NCBI GenBank assembly: GCA_013824165.1
Contig: PNNH01000028.1
Location: forward strand, 1 to 60,757
Reading direction: 5' to 3'
Origin: Methylibium sp.
GTDB lineage: Bacteria > Pseudomonadota > Gammaproteobacteria > Burkholderiales > Burkholderiaceae_C
DNA: 60,757 nt
In this document: piece after piece, positions 35,663-47,363 of the stretch
How positions within the stretch are numbered: position 1 is the stretch's first letter
Layout of the letters: the number at the start of each line of letters is the position of its first letter
Translations under genes and position numbers: made by a program
Notes under the pieces: model-generated
Databases searched by the model: none
What the model was told of the DNA's origin: nothing
The model's input: only the letters and a program-made list of their open reading frames with translations

Positions 35663-37317
35663 CTGATATACGCCGCACCGTACTGTGGGTGGTGTTCACC
35701 ATGTCGCTCGTCCTGCTGTGGGACGGATGGCAAAAGCACAATGGCCACCCGTCGATGTTCAGCCCGACGGCACCCAAGCCCGTGGCCGCGGCCGGCTCGG
35801 CGCCGGCTGGCCTGCCCGCACCCGCCGCCCTGCCCGGCGCAGTGGCGGCCGCACCCGGTGGCGCCGCCCCGACGGCCCCCGCCGCCGGAGTGACCAGCGA
35901 GAAAGTCACCATCAGCACCGATGTCGTCAAGGCCACGCTGGACAGCTTGGGCGGCAGCTTGGTGCGCGTCGAGCTCCTCAAGCACAAGGACGAAGCCGAT
36001 CCGAGCGGCAATGTGGTGGTGCTGGACCGCAGCGCGCAGCGCACCTATCTGGCTCAGTCCGGCCTGGTGGGTGTGGCCGGCGCGCCGAACCACCTGACGC
36101 CCATGACCTTGGTGGCAGGCAGCCGGGAACTGAAGGATGGCGAGCAGAGCCTGTCCGTGCGCTTCGAGTCGCCCGAGCTTGGCGGCCTGAAGCTGGTCAA
36201 GACCTACACCTTCAAGCGCGGCGACTACACGGTTGACGTCAAGCACGAGGTGCAGAACGTCGGCCAGGCCGCTGTGACGCCGCAGCTGTATGTGCAGCTG
36301 GTGCGTGATGGCAACCCGCCGCCCAATGAATCGAGCTTCTACTTCACCTTCACCGGCCCGGCGCTGTACACCGAGAAGTCGAAGTTCCAGAAGATCGAGT
36401 TCAAGGACATCGAAAAGGGCAAGGCCGAGCACGAGAAGAGTGCGAATGAAGGCTGGGTGTCCATGGTCCAGCATTACTTCGCCAGCGCCTGGCTGCGCAC
36501 GAGCGATAGCCCGCGCGAGTTCTACGCCAAGAAGGTCGATGCCAATCTGTACTCGGTCGGCATGGTGTTCCCGATGGCCCAGGTGGCCGCAGGTGCTGCC
36601 GTGACAGCCGACGACAAGCTCTTCATCGGACCGCAGGAAGAGAAGAAGCTGGCCGCGCTGGCGCCTGGCCTGGAACTGGTGAAGGACTACGGCTGGTTCA
36701 CCATCCTGTCCAAGCCGCTGTTCTGGCTGCTGGACCAACTGCACAAGCTGCTGGGCAACTGGGGCTGGGCCATCATTGCGCTGGTGGTACTGCTGAAGGC
36801 CGCCTTCTACTGGCTCAACGCCAGCGCCTATCGCAGCATGGGCAAGATGAAGGCGGTGAACCCCAAGATCATGGAGATGCGCGAGCGCCTGAAGGACAAG
36901 CCGCAGCAGATGCAGCAGGAGATGATGCGCATCTACCGCGAAGAGAAGATCAACCCGCTGGGCAGCTGCCTGCCGATCTTCCTGCAGATGCCCTTCTTCA
37001 TCGCGCTGTACTGGGTGCTGCTGTCCAGCGTCGAGATGCGCCATGCACCGTGGATCTGGTGGATCACCGACCTGTCGGCCAAGGACCCGTTCTTCGTGCT
37101 GCCCGTCCTGATGACGCTGTCCAGCCTGCTGCAAGTCTGGCTGAACCCGACGCCGCCGGACCCCATGCAAGCCAAGCTGATGTGGATCATGCCGCTGGCC
37201 TTCAGCTTCATGTTCTTCTTCTTCCCGGCAGGTCTGGTGCTGTACTGGCTGGTCAACAACATCCTGTCGATCGCCCAGCAATGGATGATCAACAAGCAGT
37301 TGGGCATCAAGCACTAG
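35659..37317 (+). CDS. yidC: Membrane protein insertase YidC
   Basis: Inner-membrane insertase acting alone or with SecYEG. The 552-residue protein has an N-terminal anchor (MTDIRRTVLWVVFTMSLVLL), a variable Ala/Pro linker, the large periplasmic P1 domain (about 90-330) and five C-terminal membrane segments in the conserved 60KD_IMP core (NWGWAIIALVVLLKAAFYWL, LGSCLPIFLQMPFFIALYW). The length is normal for Gram-negative YidC. A T-tract terminator follows it. Confidence 0.98.
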   Translation: MTDIRRTVLWVVFTMSLVLLWDGWQKHNGHPSMFSPTAPKPVAAAGSAPAGLPAPAALPGAVAAAPGGAAPTAPAAGVTSEKVTISTDVVKATLDSLGGSLVRVELLKHKDEADPSGNVVVLDRSAQRTYLAQSGLVGVAGAPNHLTPMTLVAGSRELKDGEQSLSVRFESPELGGLKLVKTYTFKRGDYTVDVKHEVQNVGQAAVTPQLYVQLVRDGNPPPNESSFYFTFTGPALYTEKSKFQKIEFKDIEKGKAEHEKSANEGWVSMVQHYFASAWLRTSDSPREFYAKKVDANLYSVGMVFPMAQVAAGAAVTADDKLFIGPQEEKKLAALAPGLELVKDYGWFTILSKPLFWLLDQLHKLLGNWGWAIIALVVLLKAAFYWLNASAYRSMGKMKAVNPKIMEMRERLKDKPQQMQQEMMRIYREEKINPLGSCLPIFLQMPFFIALYWVLLSSVEMRHAPWIWWITDLSAKDPFFVLPVLMTLSSLLQVWLNPTPPDPMQAKLMWIMPLAFSFMFFFFPAGLVLYWLVNNILSIAQQWMINKQLGIKH

Positions 37318-37355
37318 GCGAGATCCCCCAAATAGATCACGGCCCCCATGCAGTT

Positions 37356-37377
37356 CCCCCTGCTTGGGGGCTTTTTT
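37356..37377 (+). terminator. Intrinsic terminator after yidC
   Basis: CCCCC (37356-37360), loop TGCTT, GGGGG (37366-37370), C, then six T (37372-37377), 39 bases past the yidC stop. It separates the rpmH-yidC cluster from mnmE. Confidence 0.8.
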
Positions 37378-37542
37378 CTTGGCGGCGCCGGGTCTTAAAT
37401 GCATCCCATGCGGGGCAGAGAGCTCCCGGCCGCAACAGCAGCAAGCGGCGCGGGACACCGGCCCGAAGCACAGGTTCACGAGAGCACTGTGCCCGGCCTC
37501 CCCCGCGCCATACACCGGCCAAGCATCAGCGAGAATCGCGCG

Positions 37543-38931
37543 ATGCTTGCGCGCCACCAAGACCCCATCGCCGCCATCGCCACCGCCCCGGGTCGCGGGG
37601 CCGTGGGCATCGTGCGCGTGTCGTCGCCGCAAGACCTGACCCCGCTGGTGCTGGCCCTGTGCGGCCGCACCCTGAAAGCCCGCGAGGCCACCTATCTGCC
37701 CTTTCGCGCCGCCAATGGCGAGGCGATCGACCACGGCCTGGCGCTGCTGTTCCCGGCGCCGCATTCCTACACTGGCGAGCATGTGCTGGAGCTGCAGGCC
37801 CATGGCGGCCCGGTGGTGCTGCAGCTGCTGCTGGCGCGCTGTCTGGAAGCCGGCGCCACCGCTGATGCGCTCAAGCATGTGCGCCTGGCCGAGCCCGGCG
37901 AATTCACGCAACGCGCCTTTCTCAACGGCAAGCTCGACTTGGCCCAGGCCGAGGCGGTGGCCGACCTGATCGACGCCAGCACCGAAGCTGCCGCACGCAG
38001 CGCCAGCCGCGCGCTGGCCGGCGCGCTGTCGGCCGAGGTGACGACACTGCGCGACGCGCTGATCAAGCTGCGCATGCTGGTCGAGGCCACGCTGGACTTC
38101 CCCGAGGAAGAGATCGACTTCCTGCAGCAGGCCGACGCGCTGGGCCAGCTGCAGCGCCTCGCCGACCAGCTTGACGCGGTACTGGACCGCACCCGCCAGG
38201 GCGCGCTGCTGCGCGAGGGCATCAAGGTGGTGCTGGCCGGCCAGCCCAATGTGGGCAAGAGCTCGCTGCTCAACGCCCTGGCCGGCGCCGAGCTGGCCAT
38301 CGTCACGCCCATCCCCGGCACCACGCGCGACAAGGTCAGCCAGACAATCCAGATCGAGGGCGTACCACTGCACATCAGCGACACCGCCGGCCTGCGCGAG
38401 ACCGAGGATGAGGTGGAGCGTATCGGCGTGGCGCGCAGCTGGGACGCCATCGCCGACGCGGACGTCGTGCTCTTCCTGCACGACCTGACCCGCCTGGGCC
38501 AGGCCGACTACGAAGCCGAAGACGGGCTGATCAACGCCCGCTTGGCCGGCATCGACGCCAGCCGCATCCTGCAGGTCTTCAACAAGGCCGATGCCGGTGC
38601 GCCGCACGCGCTGCCGGCGGATGCGATCACGCTCTCGGCCAAGACCGGCGACGGGCTGGCCGCGCTGCGCCAGCGCCTGCTGCAGCAGGTCGGCTGGCAT
38701 GCCACGCCGGAAGGCCAGTTCATCGCCCGCGAGCGCCATGTGCAGGCGCTCAAGCGGACGCGCGAACACCTGGCGTTAGCGCATCAGCTTGTCACACAAG
38801 CCGTGCCGGCGCTGGACCTGCTGGCGGAGGAGCTGCGCCTCGCGCACGACGCACTCGGTGAGATCACCGGCAGCTTCTCAGCCGACGATCTGCTGGGCGT
38901 TATTTTCAGCAGCTTTTGCATCGGCAAGTAG
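37543..38931 (+). CDS. mnmE: tRNA uridine-5-carboxymethylaminomethyl modification GTPase
   Basis: With MnmG this GTPase modifies U34 of certain tRNAs. The 462-residue protein has the formyl-THF-binding N-domain ([20 protein letters not shown]), a helical domain, an embedded G domain with [21 protein letters not shown] and NKAD, and the C-terminal catalytic FCIGK. An open frame extends 48 codons upstream without family similarity; 37543 is the family start. No mnmG is in this window. Confidence 0.97.
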   Translation: MLARHQDPIAAIATAPGRGAVGIVRVSSPQDLTPLVLALCGRTLKAREATYLPFRAANGEAIDHGLALLFPAPHSYTGEHVLELQAHGGPVVLQLLLARCLEAGATADALKHVRLAEPGEFTQRAFLNGKLDLAQAEAVADLIDASTEAAARSASRALAGALSAEVTTLRDALIKLRMLVEATLDFPEEEIDFLQQADALGQLQRLADQLDAVLDRTRQGALLREGIKVVLAGQPNVGKSSLLNALAGAELAIVTPIPGTTRDKVSQTIQIEGVPLHISDTAGLRETEDEVERIGVARSWDAIADADVVLFLHDLTRLGQADYEAEDGLINARLAGIDASRILQVFNKADAGAPHALPADAITLSAKTGDGLAALRQRLLQQVGWHATPEGQFIARERHVQALKRTREHLALAHQLVTQAVPALDLLAEELRLAHDALGEITGSFSADDLLGVIFSSFCIGK

Positions 38932-38945
38932 CGCCAGCAGGTACC

Positions 38946-39977
38946 TCACGGCCTGATGGCCGGCGCGTGGCGCCGCTGCAGCTCGCGCGGGCTGCAGCCA
39001 AACCAGCGCTGGCAGCTGCGGCTCAGCACGGACTGCTCGCTATAGCCCAGCATGGCGGCCATCTGGCCGAGCGGCAGGGCGGCATGTTGGCTCATCAAGC
39101 TCAGCAGCATCTCTTGCCGCACGTCATCCAGCAGCACATCGAAGCGCTGACCCAGGGCCTCCAGCCGGCGCTGCAGCGTGCGGGGGTGCAGCCCAAGAGC
39201 CAGAGCGATGCCAGTGCGCGAACAGTCGCCAGCGCCCAGGCCCTGTCGCACCAGCACCCGCACCTGCTCGGCCAGCGATGTGCCTGCGTCTGAGCGCGCA
39301 AAGCGGTGATGGGCCAGATCGCGCGTGAGCTGCTGCAGCTGCGGATTCTGCTCAGACAGCGGCAGCGCCAGATCGCTCTGCTCGATGCGCAGCGCGGCCT
39401 GCCCGGCACCGAAGCTGCACTCGCAGCCAAAGGCGCGCGCGTAGGCGCTGCTGGCGCCAAGGCGCTGGTGGGGCAGCGTCACCAGGCAGGGACGGACCTG
39501 GCCCTCGCCAAAGACGGCCAGGCCCTGGGCCAGCAGGGACAGAGAAAGCTCATAGGCCTGTGCGCAGGCAGGGCGGCCTGCGATGTCGATCTCAAAGCAC
39601 AAGTCGAGCCGTCGGGCGTCACCGCCCACAGGCTGCACACGCAGCCGGGCGGCCGGGCTGTGGACGAACAGATAGTGCGAGGCCAGCTGCAGCGCATCCC
39701 CGATCGTCGGTGCATGGCGGATCAGTCCCAGCACCGGGCCGAGAATACCGAGCCCTTGACGGGCGGCCAGTTGCAGCCCGAAGTCGGGACAGCCCGCTTC
39801 GCGCGCACTGTATTCGAACAGGCCCACCACCGCCGCGTAGGAGACCAGCGCACCGGGATCCGCCTTGCCCGGCGCAGCCAGCCCGAAGCGGCGCAGCGCC
39901 AGGCGGCCGTCCAGGCCCAGCGCCGATGCCAGGCCCTCATAGCCCTGCAGGCTTGAGGCGCGTACAAGTGCCGTCAT
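38946..39977 (-). CDS. AraC-family regulator with Arabinose_bd-type N-terminal domain
   Basis: A 343-residue regulator of the OruR/ArgR/VirS group. The N-terminal half (VRASSLQGYEGLASALGLDG, HYLFVHSPAARLRV) is the PF12625-like sensor, and the C-terminal part has the AraC helix-turn-helix pair (IALALGLHPRTLQRRLEAL, MAAMLGYSEQSVLSRSCQRW). An ATG at 40034 is an alternative start that adds 19 unconserved residues. It diverges from the amidohydrolase gene and probably controls it. It converges on mnmE, with 14 bases between. Confidence 0.9.
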   Translation of the reverse strand: MTALVRASSLQGYEGLASALGLDGRLALRRFGLAAPGKADPGALVSYAAVVGLFEYSAREAGCPDFGLQLAARQGLGILGPVLGLIRHAPTIGDALQLASHYLFVHSPAARLRVQPVGGDARRLDLCFEIDIAGRPACAQAYELSLSLLAQGLAVFGEGQVRPCLVTLPHQRLGASSAYARAFGCECSFGAGQAALRIEQSDLALPLSEQNPQLQQLTRDLAHHRFARSDAGTSLAEQVRVLVRQGLGAGDCSRTGIALALGLHPRTLQRRLEALGQRFDVLLDDVRQEMLLSLMSQHAALPLGQMAAMLGYSEQSVLSRSCQRWFGCSPRELQRRHAPAIRP

Positions 39978-40148
39978 GCCGGCCGCTGACCCGCTGCGGG
40001 GCGGTGCGTAGGTGGCGCCAAATGCTGTCTCCAAAGGTCAAGTCTTGGGGCTCGGGCGAATCTAGCATCAGCGCTCAGCCGCCCTTCAGAGGCAAGACCC
40101 GGAGTTCTGCCGGGCCCAGACGAGCCCTTCAGGGCCGAGGAGACATGC

Positions 40149-41909
40149 ATGCAGCCAGCACCCTATGAGCTTTTGATACGTCGCGCCCAGGTGTTCGACG
40201 GCAGCGGCAGCCCGCCCCGCCTGGCCGATGTGGCCGTGCGCGAAGGCAAGATCGTCGCCTTCAGCGACACGCCGTTGGATGCGGCACAGGCACAGCAGGT
40301 GATCGAGGGCGAGGGCCTGTGGCTGATGCCCGGCTTCATCGACATCCACACCCACTACGACGCCGAGCTGCTGATCGCGCCCAGCCTACAGGAGTCGGTC
40401 CGCCACGGCGTGACCACCTGCTTCGTGGGCAGTTGCTCGATCAGCATGATCTGCTGCGAGCCCGAGGACGCCTCGGACATCTTCACCCGGGTGGAGTCGA
40501 TCCCGCGCGAGCAGGTGCTGCCAGTGCTGCAGCGCCTGAAGACCTGGCGGGATGCCAAGGGCTTTGTGCAGCACCTGCAGAGCTTGCCGTTAGGGCCTAA
40601 TGTGGCGAGCTTCCTGGGCCACTCGGACCTGCGCGCCGCCGTGATGGGCCTGGGGCGCTCGGTGGACCCCAAGGTGCGCCCCAGCGAGGCCGAGATGCAG
40701 CAGATGGAGCGCCTGCTGAACCAGGCCATCGACGAAGGGCTGCTGGGCCTGTCGGCCATGACCAACCCCTGGGACAAGGTGGACGGCGAACGCCACCGTT
40801 CGGCCGCGCTTCCATCGAGCTATGCGAGCTGGCGCGAATACCGCCGCCTGCACCGGCTGCTGCGCCGGCGCGGCGCCATCCTGCAGTCGGCGCCGAATCT
40901 GAACAACCCCATCAACGCGGTGTTCTACATGCTGACCTCCGCCGGCCTGGGCCTGCGGCGCAAGCTCAAGACCACGCTGATCACGCTGATGGACATCAAG
41001 GCCAGGCCAGGGCTGGATCGGCTGACCGCCGCCGGCGCACGCTTCTTCAACCAGGTGCTGGGCGCGGCCTTCCGGTTGCAGGCGCTGCCGCAGCCGTTCA
41101 AGGTGTATGCCGACGGCATCGACTTCGTGGTGTTCGAGGAGTTCCCGGCCGGCGAGGCCGCGCTGCACCTGACGCGCGACCTGGACCGCAACCGCCTCTT
41201 CAGCGACGCCGCCTACCGCGACACCTTCCGCAAGGAATACCAGCGCCGCTGGGGCGGGCGCGTCTGGCACCGCGACTTCGGCGATGCCCACATCATCGAC
41301 TGCCCCGACGGCCGCCTTATCGGCCAGACTATCCAGCAGGTGGCGCAGGCGCGCGGCGAGCATGAGGCGTTGGCCTTTCTCGACCTGCTGATCGAACATG
41401 GCCGCGCACTGCGCTGGTCCACGGTGATCGGCAATCACAACCCACTGCGCGTGGCGGCCAATCTGAACGACCCCTCGGCCATCGTCGGCTTCTCGGACGC
41501 TGGCGCGCATCTGCGCAATATGGCCTTCTACAACTTCGGCCTGTGCCTGCTGCAGCTGAGCCTGGGACAGGGCGCGGCGATGACGCCGGAGAAAGCGGTG
41601 TGGCGACTGACCGGCGAAATCGCCGACTGGTTCGGCATCGACACCGGCCGCCTGTGCGAAGGTGCCGTGGCGGACATGGTGCTGATCGACCCGGCCACAT
41701 TGCAGCGCACCCGCATGGACGGCTATGCCGAGGCGGCTTTCGAAGAGCTGGGCGGGCTGCGCCGCGTGGTCAACCGCAATGACGGCGTCGTCAAGGCCAC
41801 CATCATCAACGGCCGCATCGCCTTTGCCAACGATCAGCCAGCACCCGGCCTGGGCCGCGAGCCCGGCTTCGGCCGCTTCATAAGGCGCCGCGCTGACGCG
41901 CCGGCCTGA
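40149..41909 (+). CDS. D-aminoacylase-like amidohydrolase
   Basis: A 586-residue metal-dependent hydrolase of the N-acyl-D-amino-acid deacylase group. The metal-binding HxH is in PGFIDIHTHYDAELL; other signatures are VTTCFVGSCSIS, GLLGLSAMTNPW (with the substrate loop) and the late Asp in GFSDAGAH. The small beta domain is formed by both ends (LLIRRAQVFDGSG, ATIINGRIAF). GAGGAGA lies 5-10 bases before the ATG. The diverging AraC regulator suggests substrate-induced expression. The substrate may be an N-acyl-D-amino acid or a related amide (family inference). Confidence 0.88.
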   Translation: MQPAPYELLIRRAQVFDGSGSPPRLADVAVREGKIVAFSDTPLDAAQAQQVIEGEGLWLMPGFIDIHTHYDAELLIAPSLQESVRHGVTTCFVGSCSISMICCEPEDASDIFTRVESIPREQVLPVLQRLKTWRDAKGFVQHLQSLPLGPNVASFLGHSDLRAAVMGLGRSVDPKVRPSEAEMQQMERLLNQAIDEGLLGLSAMTNPWDKVDGERHRSAALPSSYASWREYRRLHRLLRRRGAILQSAPNLNNPINAVFYMLTSAGLGLRRKLKTTLITLMDIKARPGLDRLTAAGARFFNQVLGAAFRLQALPQPFKVYADGIDFVVFEEFPAGEAALHLTRDLDRNRLFSDAAYRDTFRKEYQRRWGGRVWHRDFGDAHIIDCPDGRLIGQTIQQVAQARGEHEALAFLDLLIEHGRALRWSTVIGNHNPLRVAANLNDPSAIVGFSDAGAHLRNMAFYNFGLCLLQLSLGQGAAMTPEKAVWRLTGEIADWFGIDTGRLCEGAVADMVLIDPATLQRTRMDGYAEAAFEELGGLRRVVNRNDGVVKATIINGRIAFANDQPAPGLGREPGFGRFIRRRADAPA

Positions 41910-41916
41910 GGTTCTG

Positions 41917-42150
41917 CTAGCGGCCGTGCGGCCACTTGGCCTTGGTGGTGGGCGCCTTCACGCCCTTGCCCTGGGCCACCCAGAGCTTGTAGGCGCTGGA
42001 GGTGAGCTCGCGCTTCATCAGCTGCACCAGCTCGCCCTGGCCCAGGCCATGCTCCATCAGCACGCGGTTGTAAGGCGGACGGTCCGCAAACGCGGTCTGG
42101 ATGACACGCTGGATCTCGTCCGGGCTGAGGCGGGGAATGGGCTTGGCCAT
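41917..42150 (-). CDS. DUF2805/TIGR03643-family small protein
   Basis: A 77-residue protein starting [20 protein letters not shown], with the family block EHGLGQGELVQLMKRELTSS. It is a helix-turn-helix-like small basic protein of unknown function common in Proteobacteria. Its ATG overlaps the apt stop by one base (TGATG), so the two are co-translated. Confidence 0.85.
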   Translation of the reverse strand: MAKPIPRLSPDEIQRVIQTAFADRPPYNRVLMEHGLGQGELVQLMKRELTSSAYKLWVAQGKGVKAPTTKAKWPHGR

Positions 42151-42695
42151 CAATGTCCTTCGAAGTCGACCAGGGTAAGGAGCTTGAGCCCCGCGTCCCG
42201 AATCTTGGAAGAGCCGCCCAGCTCGGGCAGGTCGACGATGGACGCGCACTCGATCACCTCGGCGCCCAGGCGCTGCAGCAATCGTGCGCCGGCCAGCATG
42301 GTGCCGCCGGTCGCCACCAGATCATCGATCAGCACGACGCGCTCGCCCGGCTTGACCGCATCGGTATGCATCTCCACCGTTGCGCTGCCGTACTCCAGCT
42401 CGTAGGTCTCCTCGACCGTGCTGTAAGGCAGCTTGCCCTTCTTGCGGATCGGGATGAAGCCGACATTGAGCTCGTACGCCAGCACCGAGCCGATGATGAA
42501 GCCGCGTGCGTCCAGGCCCGCGATGGCCGCCGGACGTTCATCGAAATAGCGGTGCACGAATTGGTCGATCAGCACGCGGAACACGCGCGGGTTCGACAGC
42601 AGAGGCGTGATGTCGCGGAACTGCACACCCGGCGCCGGCCAGTCGGGCACGGTGCGGATGTGGCGTTTGATGTAGTCGGCGGCGAGTTCGGGCAT
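42150..42695 (-). CDS. apt: Adenine phosphoribosyltransferase
   Basis: Purine salvage enzyme converting adenine and PRPP to AMP. The 181-residue protein has the N-terminal [15 protein letters not shown], the [10 protein letters not shown] loop and the PRPP motif [13 protein letters not shown]. The start [13 protein letters not shown] at 42695 matches the family; an open frame upstream lacks similarity. A DUF2805 gene follows, overlapping by one base. Confidence 0.96.
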   Translation of the reverse strand: MPELAADYIKRHIRTVPDWPAPGVQFRDITPLLSNPRVFRVLIDQFVHRYFDERPAAIAGLDARGFIIGSVLAYELNVGFIPIRKKGKLPYSTVEETYELEYGSATVEMHTDAVKPGERVVLIDDLVATGGTMLAGARLLQRLGAEVIECASIVDLPELGGSSKIRDAGLKLLTLVDFEGH

Positions 42696-42736
42696 GGCCC
42701 GGATTATCGGGCCATGCCTGCCGGCGCTGTGGGCTC

Positions 42737-43999
<1,263 letters not shown>

Positions 44000-44121
44000 C
44001 GCAGAGGTCCTTTCCGTCGTGACGCGGACCCGCGCATGTGCTGCCGCCCGCCATGCACCCAGTGTGCGTGATTCGGCAGCGCCTGCCTGTCACGCAGGCG
44101 GCAGTGCACACCTGCCCCAGA

Positions 44122-46116
44122 TCAAGCCCGCAGCAGCTTCTCTTCCGCCAGCGCCAGTGCCTCGGGCAGGCCGGACAGCACCAGCGTGTCGCCGCCGGCC
44201 AGCAGCAGTTCGTCAGACGCGTCCACCACCGAGCCATTGGCACGCCGCAGCGAGACCACGCTGACGCCGGTGGCGTGCAGCGCCAGATCGCCCAGGCGCT
44301 CACCCGCGAAGGGGCTGGCCTGCGGCAGGCCGACCGAGCGCAGGCGCTCCTGCTGGCGCTCCTCGGCGGTGTCGTCGTCGGCGCCATGGAAGTAGCCGCG
44401 CAGCAGGCCGTAGCGGGCATCACGCGCGTCGCGCGTGAGGCGGATCACGCGCCGCATCGGCACGCCCACCAGCGCCAGCGCATGACTGGCCAGCATCAGC
44501 GAGCCTTCGATGGCCTCGGGCACAACCTCGGTGGCGCCGGCCGCGCGCAGCTTTTCCAGATCGCTGTCGTCGATGGTGCGCACCACCACCGGCACCTGGG
44601 CCGCATGCGAGCGCACCAGCTGCAGGATCTTCAGCGCGGACGGCGTGTCGTGATAGGTCACCACCACGGCGCTGGCGCGGGCCAGGCCGGCAGCCATCAG
44701 GCTTTGCAGGCGCGCCGCGTCGCCGAACACGACGCTCTGGCCGGCCGCGGCGGCCTGGCGCACGCGGTCGGGGTCCAGGTCCAGCGCCATATACGGGATC
44801 TGCTCCTTTTCGAGCATGCGCGCCAGATTCTGGCCGCTGCGGCCATAGCCGCAGATGATCACGTGCGCCTCCGCCTTGATAGATTTCTTAGCGATCGTGG
44901 TCAGCTGCACCGACTGCAGCATCCAGTCATTGGCCGAGAGCTTCATCACGATCGTGTTGGCGTACATGAAGAGCACCGGCGTGGCCAGCATCGACAGAAC
45001 CATGCTGGCCAGCACCGGGCTGACCCATTGCGGCGCGATCAGCTGCTGCTGTGCGCCCAGCGTCAGCAGCACGAAGCCGAACTCACCGGCCTGGGCCAAA
45101 TACAGGCCGGTGCGCAGCGACACGCCGGTGGGCGCCTTGAACAGCCGGGTCAGCCCGGCGATCAGCACGAATTTGGCCAAGATGGGCAGCACGGTGAGCA
45201 CCAGCACCAGCGGCCACTGCTCCAGCACCGGGCGCCAGTCCAGCTTCATGCCGATGGTGATGAAGAACAGGCCCAGCAGCACGTCGTGAAAGGGCCGGAT
45301 GTCGGTTTCCACCTGGTGCTTGTATTCGGTCTCGGCGATCAGCATGCCGGCCACAAACGCGCCCAGGGCCAGCGACAAGCCGGCGTGCTCGGTCAGCCAG
45401 GACAGCCCCAGCGTCACCAACAGAAGATTGAGCATGAAGAGCTCATCGCTCTTGCGCCGCGCCACCAGCGTAAGCCACCAGCGCATCGCTTTCTGCCCGC
45501 CCCAGAACAGCAGGCCCAGCAGCAGCACAGCCTTCAGCGCGGCCCAGCCGAGCGAGGCCAGCATCGCCTCGCCGGTGCCATTCAGCGCTGGAATCAGCAC
45601 CAGCAGCGGCACCACCGCCAGATCCTGAAAGATCAGCACCGCGATGACGCGCCGGCCATGCTCGCTCTCCAGCTCAAGCCGTTCGGCCATCAGCTTGACG
45701 ACGATGGCGGTGGAGCTCATGGCCATCGCCGCTCCCAGCACCAACGCCCCCTGCCAGGACAGTTCCCACTGACTGCCAAAGAAGCCGAAGGCCCACTCCA
45801 GAAAGAAATGGCCAGCCAGGGTACCGGCAATCGTAATCGTCACCTGCAGCAGGCCCAGGCCGAACACCAGATTGCGCATGCTGCGCAGCTTGGGCAGGTT
45901 GAACTCCAGCCCGATCACGAACATCAGGAAGACCACGCCGAACTCGGCCAGATAGCGGATGCTCGCGGTGTCATTGGCCAGCGCCAGCGCATTCGGCCCG
46001 ATCAGCACCCCCACAGCCAGATAGCCCAGCATGGCTGGGAGCTTGAGCATGCGGCAGATCACCACGCCGGCGACAGCGGCGACAAGATAGAGCAGGGCCA
46101 GATCCAGCGAGGTCAT
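44122..46116 (-). CDS. KefB/KefC-type monovalent cation:proton antiporter
   Basis: A 664-residue CPA2-family antiporter. About 12-13 membrane segments (1-380) include the conserved VFLMFVIGLEF and LGAAMAMSSTAIVVKL, followed by an RCK NAD-binding domain (HVIICGYGRSGQNLARML, about 410-530) and a TrkA_C domain (about 570-655). It likely exports K+ or Na+ in exchange for protons at the inner membrane. Subfamily (KefB, KefC, RosB) cannot be settled. No KefF/G partner is adjacent. Confidence 0.93.
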   Translation of the reverse strand: MTSLDLALLYLVAAVAGVVICRMLKLPAMLGYLAVGVLIGPNALALANDTASIRYLAEFGVVFLMFVIGLEFNLPKLRSMRNLVFGLGLLQVTITIAGTLAGHFFLEWAFGFFGSQWELSWQGALVLGAAMAMSSTAIVVKLMAERLELESEHGRRVIAVLIFQDLAVVPLLVLIPALNGTGEAMLASLGWAALKAVLLLGLLFWGGQKAMRWWLTLVARRKSDELFMLNLLLVTLGLSWLTEHAGLSLALGAFVAGMLIAETEYKHQVETDIRPFHDVLLGLFFITIGMKLDWRPVLEQWPLVLVLTVLPILAKFVLIAGLTRLFKAPTGVSLRTGLYLAQAGEFGFVLLTLGAQQQLIAPQWVSPVLASMVLSMLATPVLFMYANTIVMKLSANDWMLQSVQLTTIAKKSIKAEAHVIICGYGRSGQNLARMLEKEQIPYMALDLDPDRVRQAAAAGQSVVFGDAARLQSLMAAGLARASAVVVTYHDTPSALKILQLVRSHAAQVPVVVRTIDDSDLEKLRAAGATEVVPEAIEGSLMLASHALALVGVPMRRVIRLTRDARDARYGLLRGYFHGADDDTAEERQQERLRSVGLPQASPFAGERLGDLALHATGVSVVSLRRANGSVVDASDELLLAGGDTLVLSGLPEALALAEEKLLRA

Positions 46117-46253
46117 GGGCCGATATTACGGGCTGCCGCTCGCAGTCCGTCGCGCTGGCGGCACGGTGTGTATGCGTTGACAGTCATCAAGAAGCGCTTT
46201 TTGGCGCCTGACTAACATCCGCTGAACCAGACAACGTTCCATGGAGGTACGTC

Positions 46254-47363
46254 ATGAAAGCCAGGCTGAAGATCGTGCAGATCGGGTGCGGAAACATGGC
46301 GAAGATGACCGTCGCGTATGCGCTTGAGAAAGGCGCCGAAATCGTCGGCGCCGTCGACAGCAGACCCGAGCTGATCGGCCAGGACCTCGGCCAGGCGCTG
46401 GGTCTGGGCCGCAGCCTGGGAGTCAAGATCAGTGGCGACCTGGCGGGCACCCTGGACCAGGCCTACGGCAAGCCGCAGGCTGAGACCACGCGCAAGCAGA
46501 ACAAGTTCGCCATCGTCACCACGACCTCGCTGCTGAATCAGGTCGGCGACATCCTGTGCGAATGCGCCAGACGCGGCATCAATGCCTACACGACCTGCGA
46601 GGAAGCCCACTTCCCCTGGCTGAGTGCCCGAACGATGGCCAAGACCATCGACGAACTGGCCAAGGCAAATCACGCCACGATCACCGGCGGCGGCTACCAG
46701 GACGTGTTCTGGGCCCACGAGATCGTCACGCTGGCAGGCGCGTGCCACAGGATCGACCGCATACACGGCGAGTCACGCTACAACGTGGATCATTACGGCA
46801 TAGCGCTGGCTGAGATCCATGGAGCAGGACTGACCCGGGCCGAGTTCGAAACAAAGATTGCCGCCCCTTCCCGAAGGACCTTCGAGGAGTTCCTGCAAGG
46901 CATGGACGAAGGCAGCATCGAGCCGGGCTACTCCTGGACGGTCAATGCCTGGTTGGCCGAAAAGTTGGGGCTGACGATCCTGGACCAGATCCAGGAATGC
47001 ATCCCTACCTTCGCGACCACCGACCTCTACTCCGACACGCTCAAGCGCACGATCAAGGCCGGAGACGCCACCGGGATGATCGGCCGGGCCGTGACCCGGA
47101 CCAGGCAAGGTGTCGAGATCGTCTTCGACGCGATCGGCAGCGTCTACGCGCCGGGCGATCAAGACTTCAACAACTGGAAGATCTACGGCGTTCCGGACTG
47201 CAAGGTGGTCAACCAGGCCCCAGCCACGCCGGAGCACACCTGTGCAACGGTCGTGAACCGGCTGCCTGACCTGTACGCTGCGCCGGCAGGCTACATCACC
47301 ACCGACAAGTTGCCGCCCGCGCGCTACATCGCAACGCCGGAGCAGTACTGGATCGGCAGCTAG
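46254..47363 (+). CDS. DapB/2,4-diaminopentanoate dehydrogenase-like NAD(P) oxidoreductase
   Basis: A 369-residue protein with an N-terminal Rossmann fold (LKIVQIGCGNMAKMTVAYAL, then EIVGAVDSRP) and the layout of DapB-like dehydrogenases such as 2,4-diaminopentanoate dehydrogenase (AYTTCEEAHFPW, ATITGGGYQDVFWAHE). A perfect GGAGGT stands 4-9 bases before the start. The glutamate dehydrogenase gene lies 220 bases downstream in the same direction. It may oxidatively deaminate an amine, with glutamate dehydrogenase capturing ammonia (inference). I cannot name the substrate. Confidence 0.72.
   Translation: MKARLKIVQIGCGNMAKMTVAYALEKGAEIVGAVDSRPELIGQDLGQALGLGRSLGVKISGDLAGTLDQAYGKPQAETTRKQNKFAIVTTTSLLNQVGDILCECARRGINAYTTCEEAHFPWLSARTMAKTIDELAKANHATITGGGYQDVFWAHEIVTLAGACHRIDRIHGESRYNVDHYGIALAEIHGAGLTRAEFETKIAAPSRRTFEEFLQGMDEGSIEPGYSWTVNAWLAEKLGLTILDQIQECIPTFATTDLYSDTLKRTIKAGDATGMIGRAVTRTRQGVEIVFDAIGSVYAPGDQDFNNWKIYGVPDCKVVNQAPATPEHTCATVVNRLPDLYAAPAGYITTDKLPPARYIATPEQYWIGS

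Noticed and set aside
46177-46205. A perfect TTGACA as a promoter for the DapB/Ord-like gene
   Set aside because: No -10-like hexamer occurs 15-19 bases downstream.
44038-46215. A 725-codon frame opposite the KefB/C-type antiporter
   Set aside because: Glutamine- and histidine-rich shadow with no domain; the antiporter frame has clear motifs.
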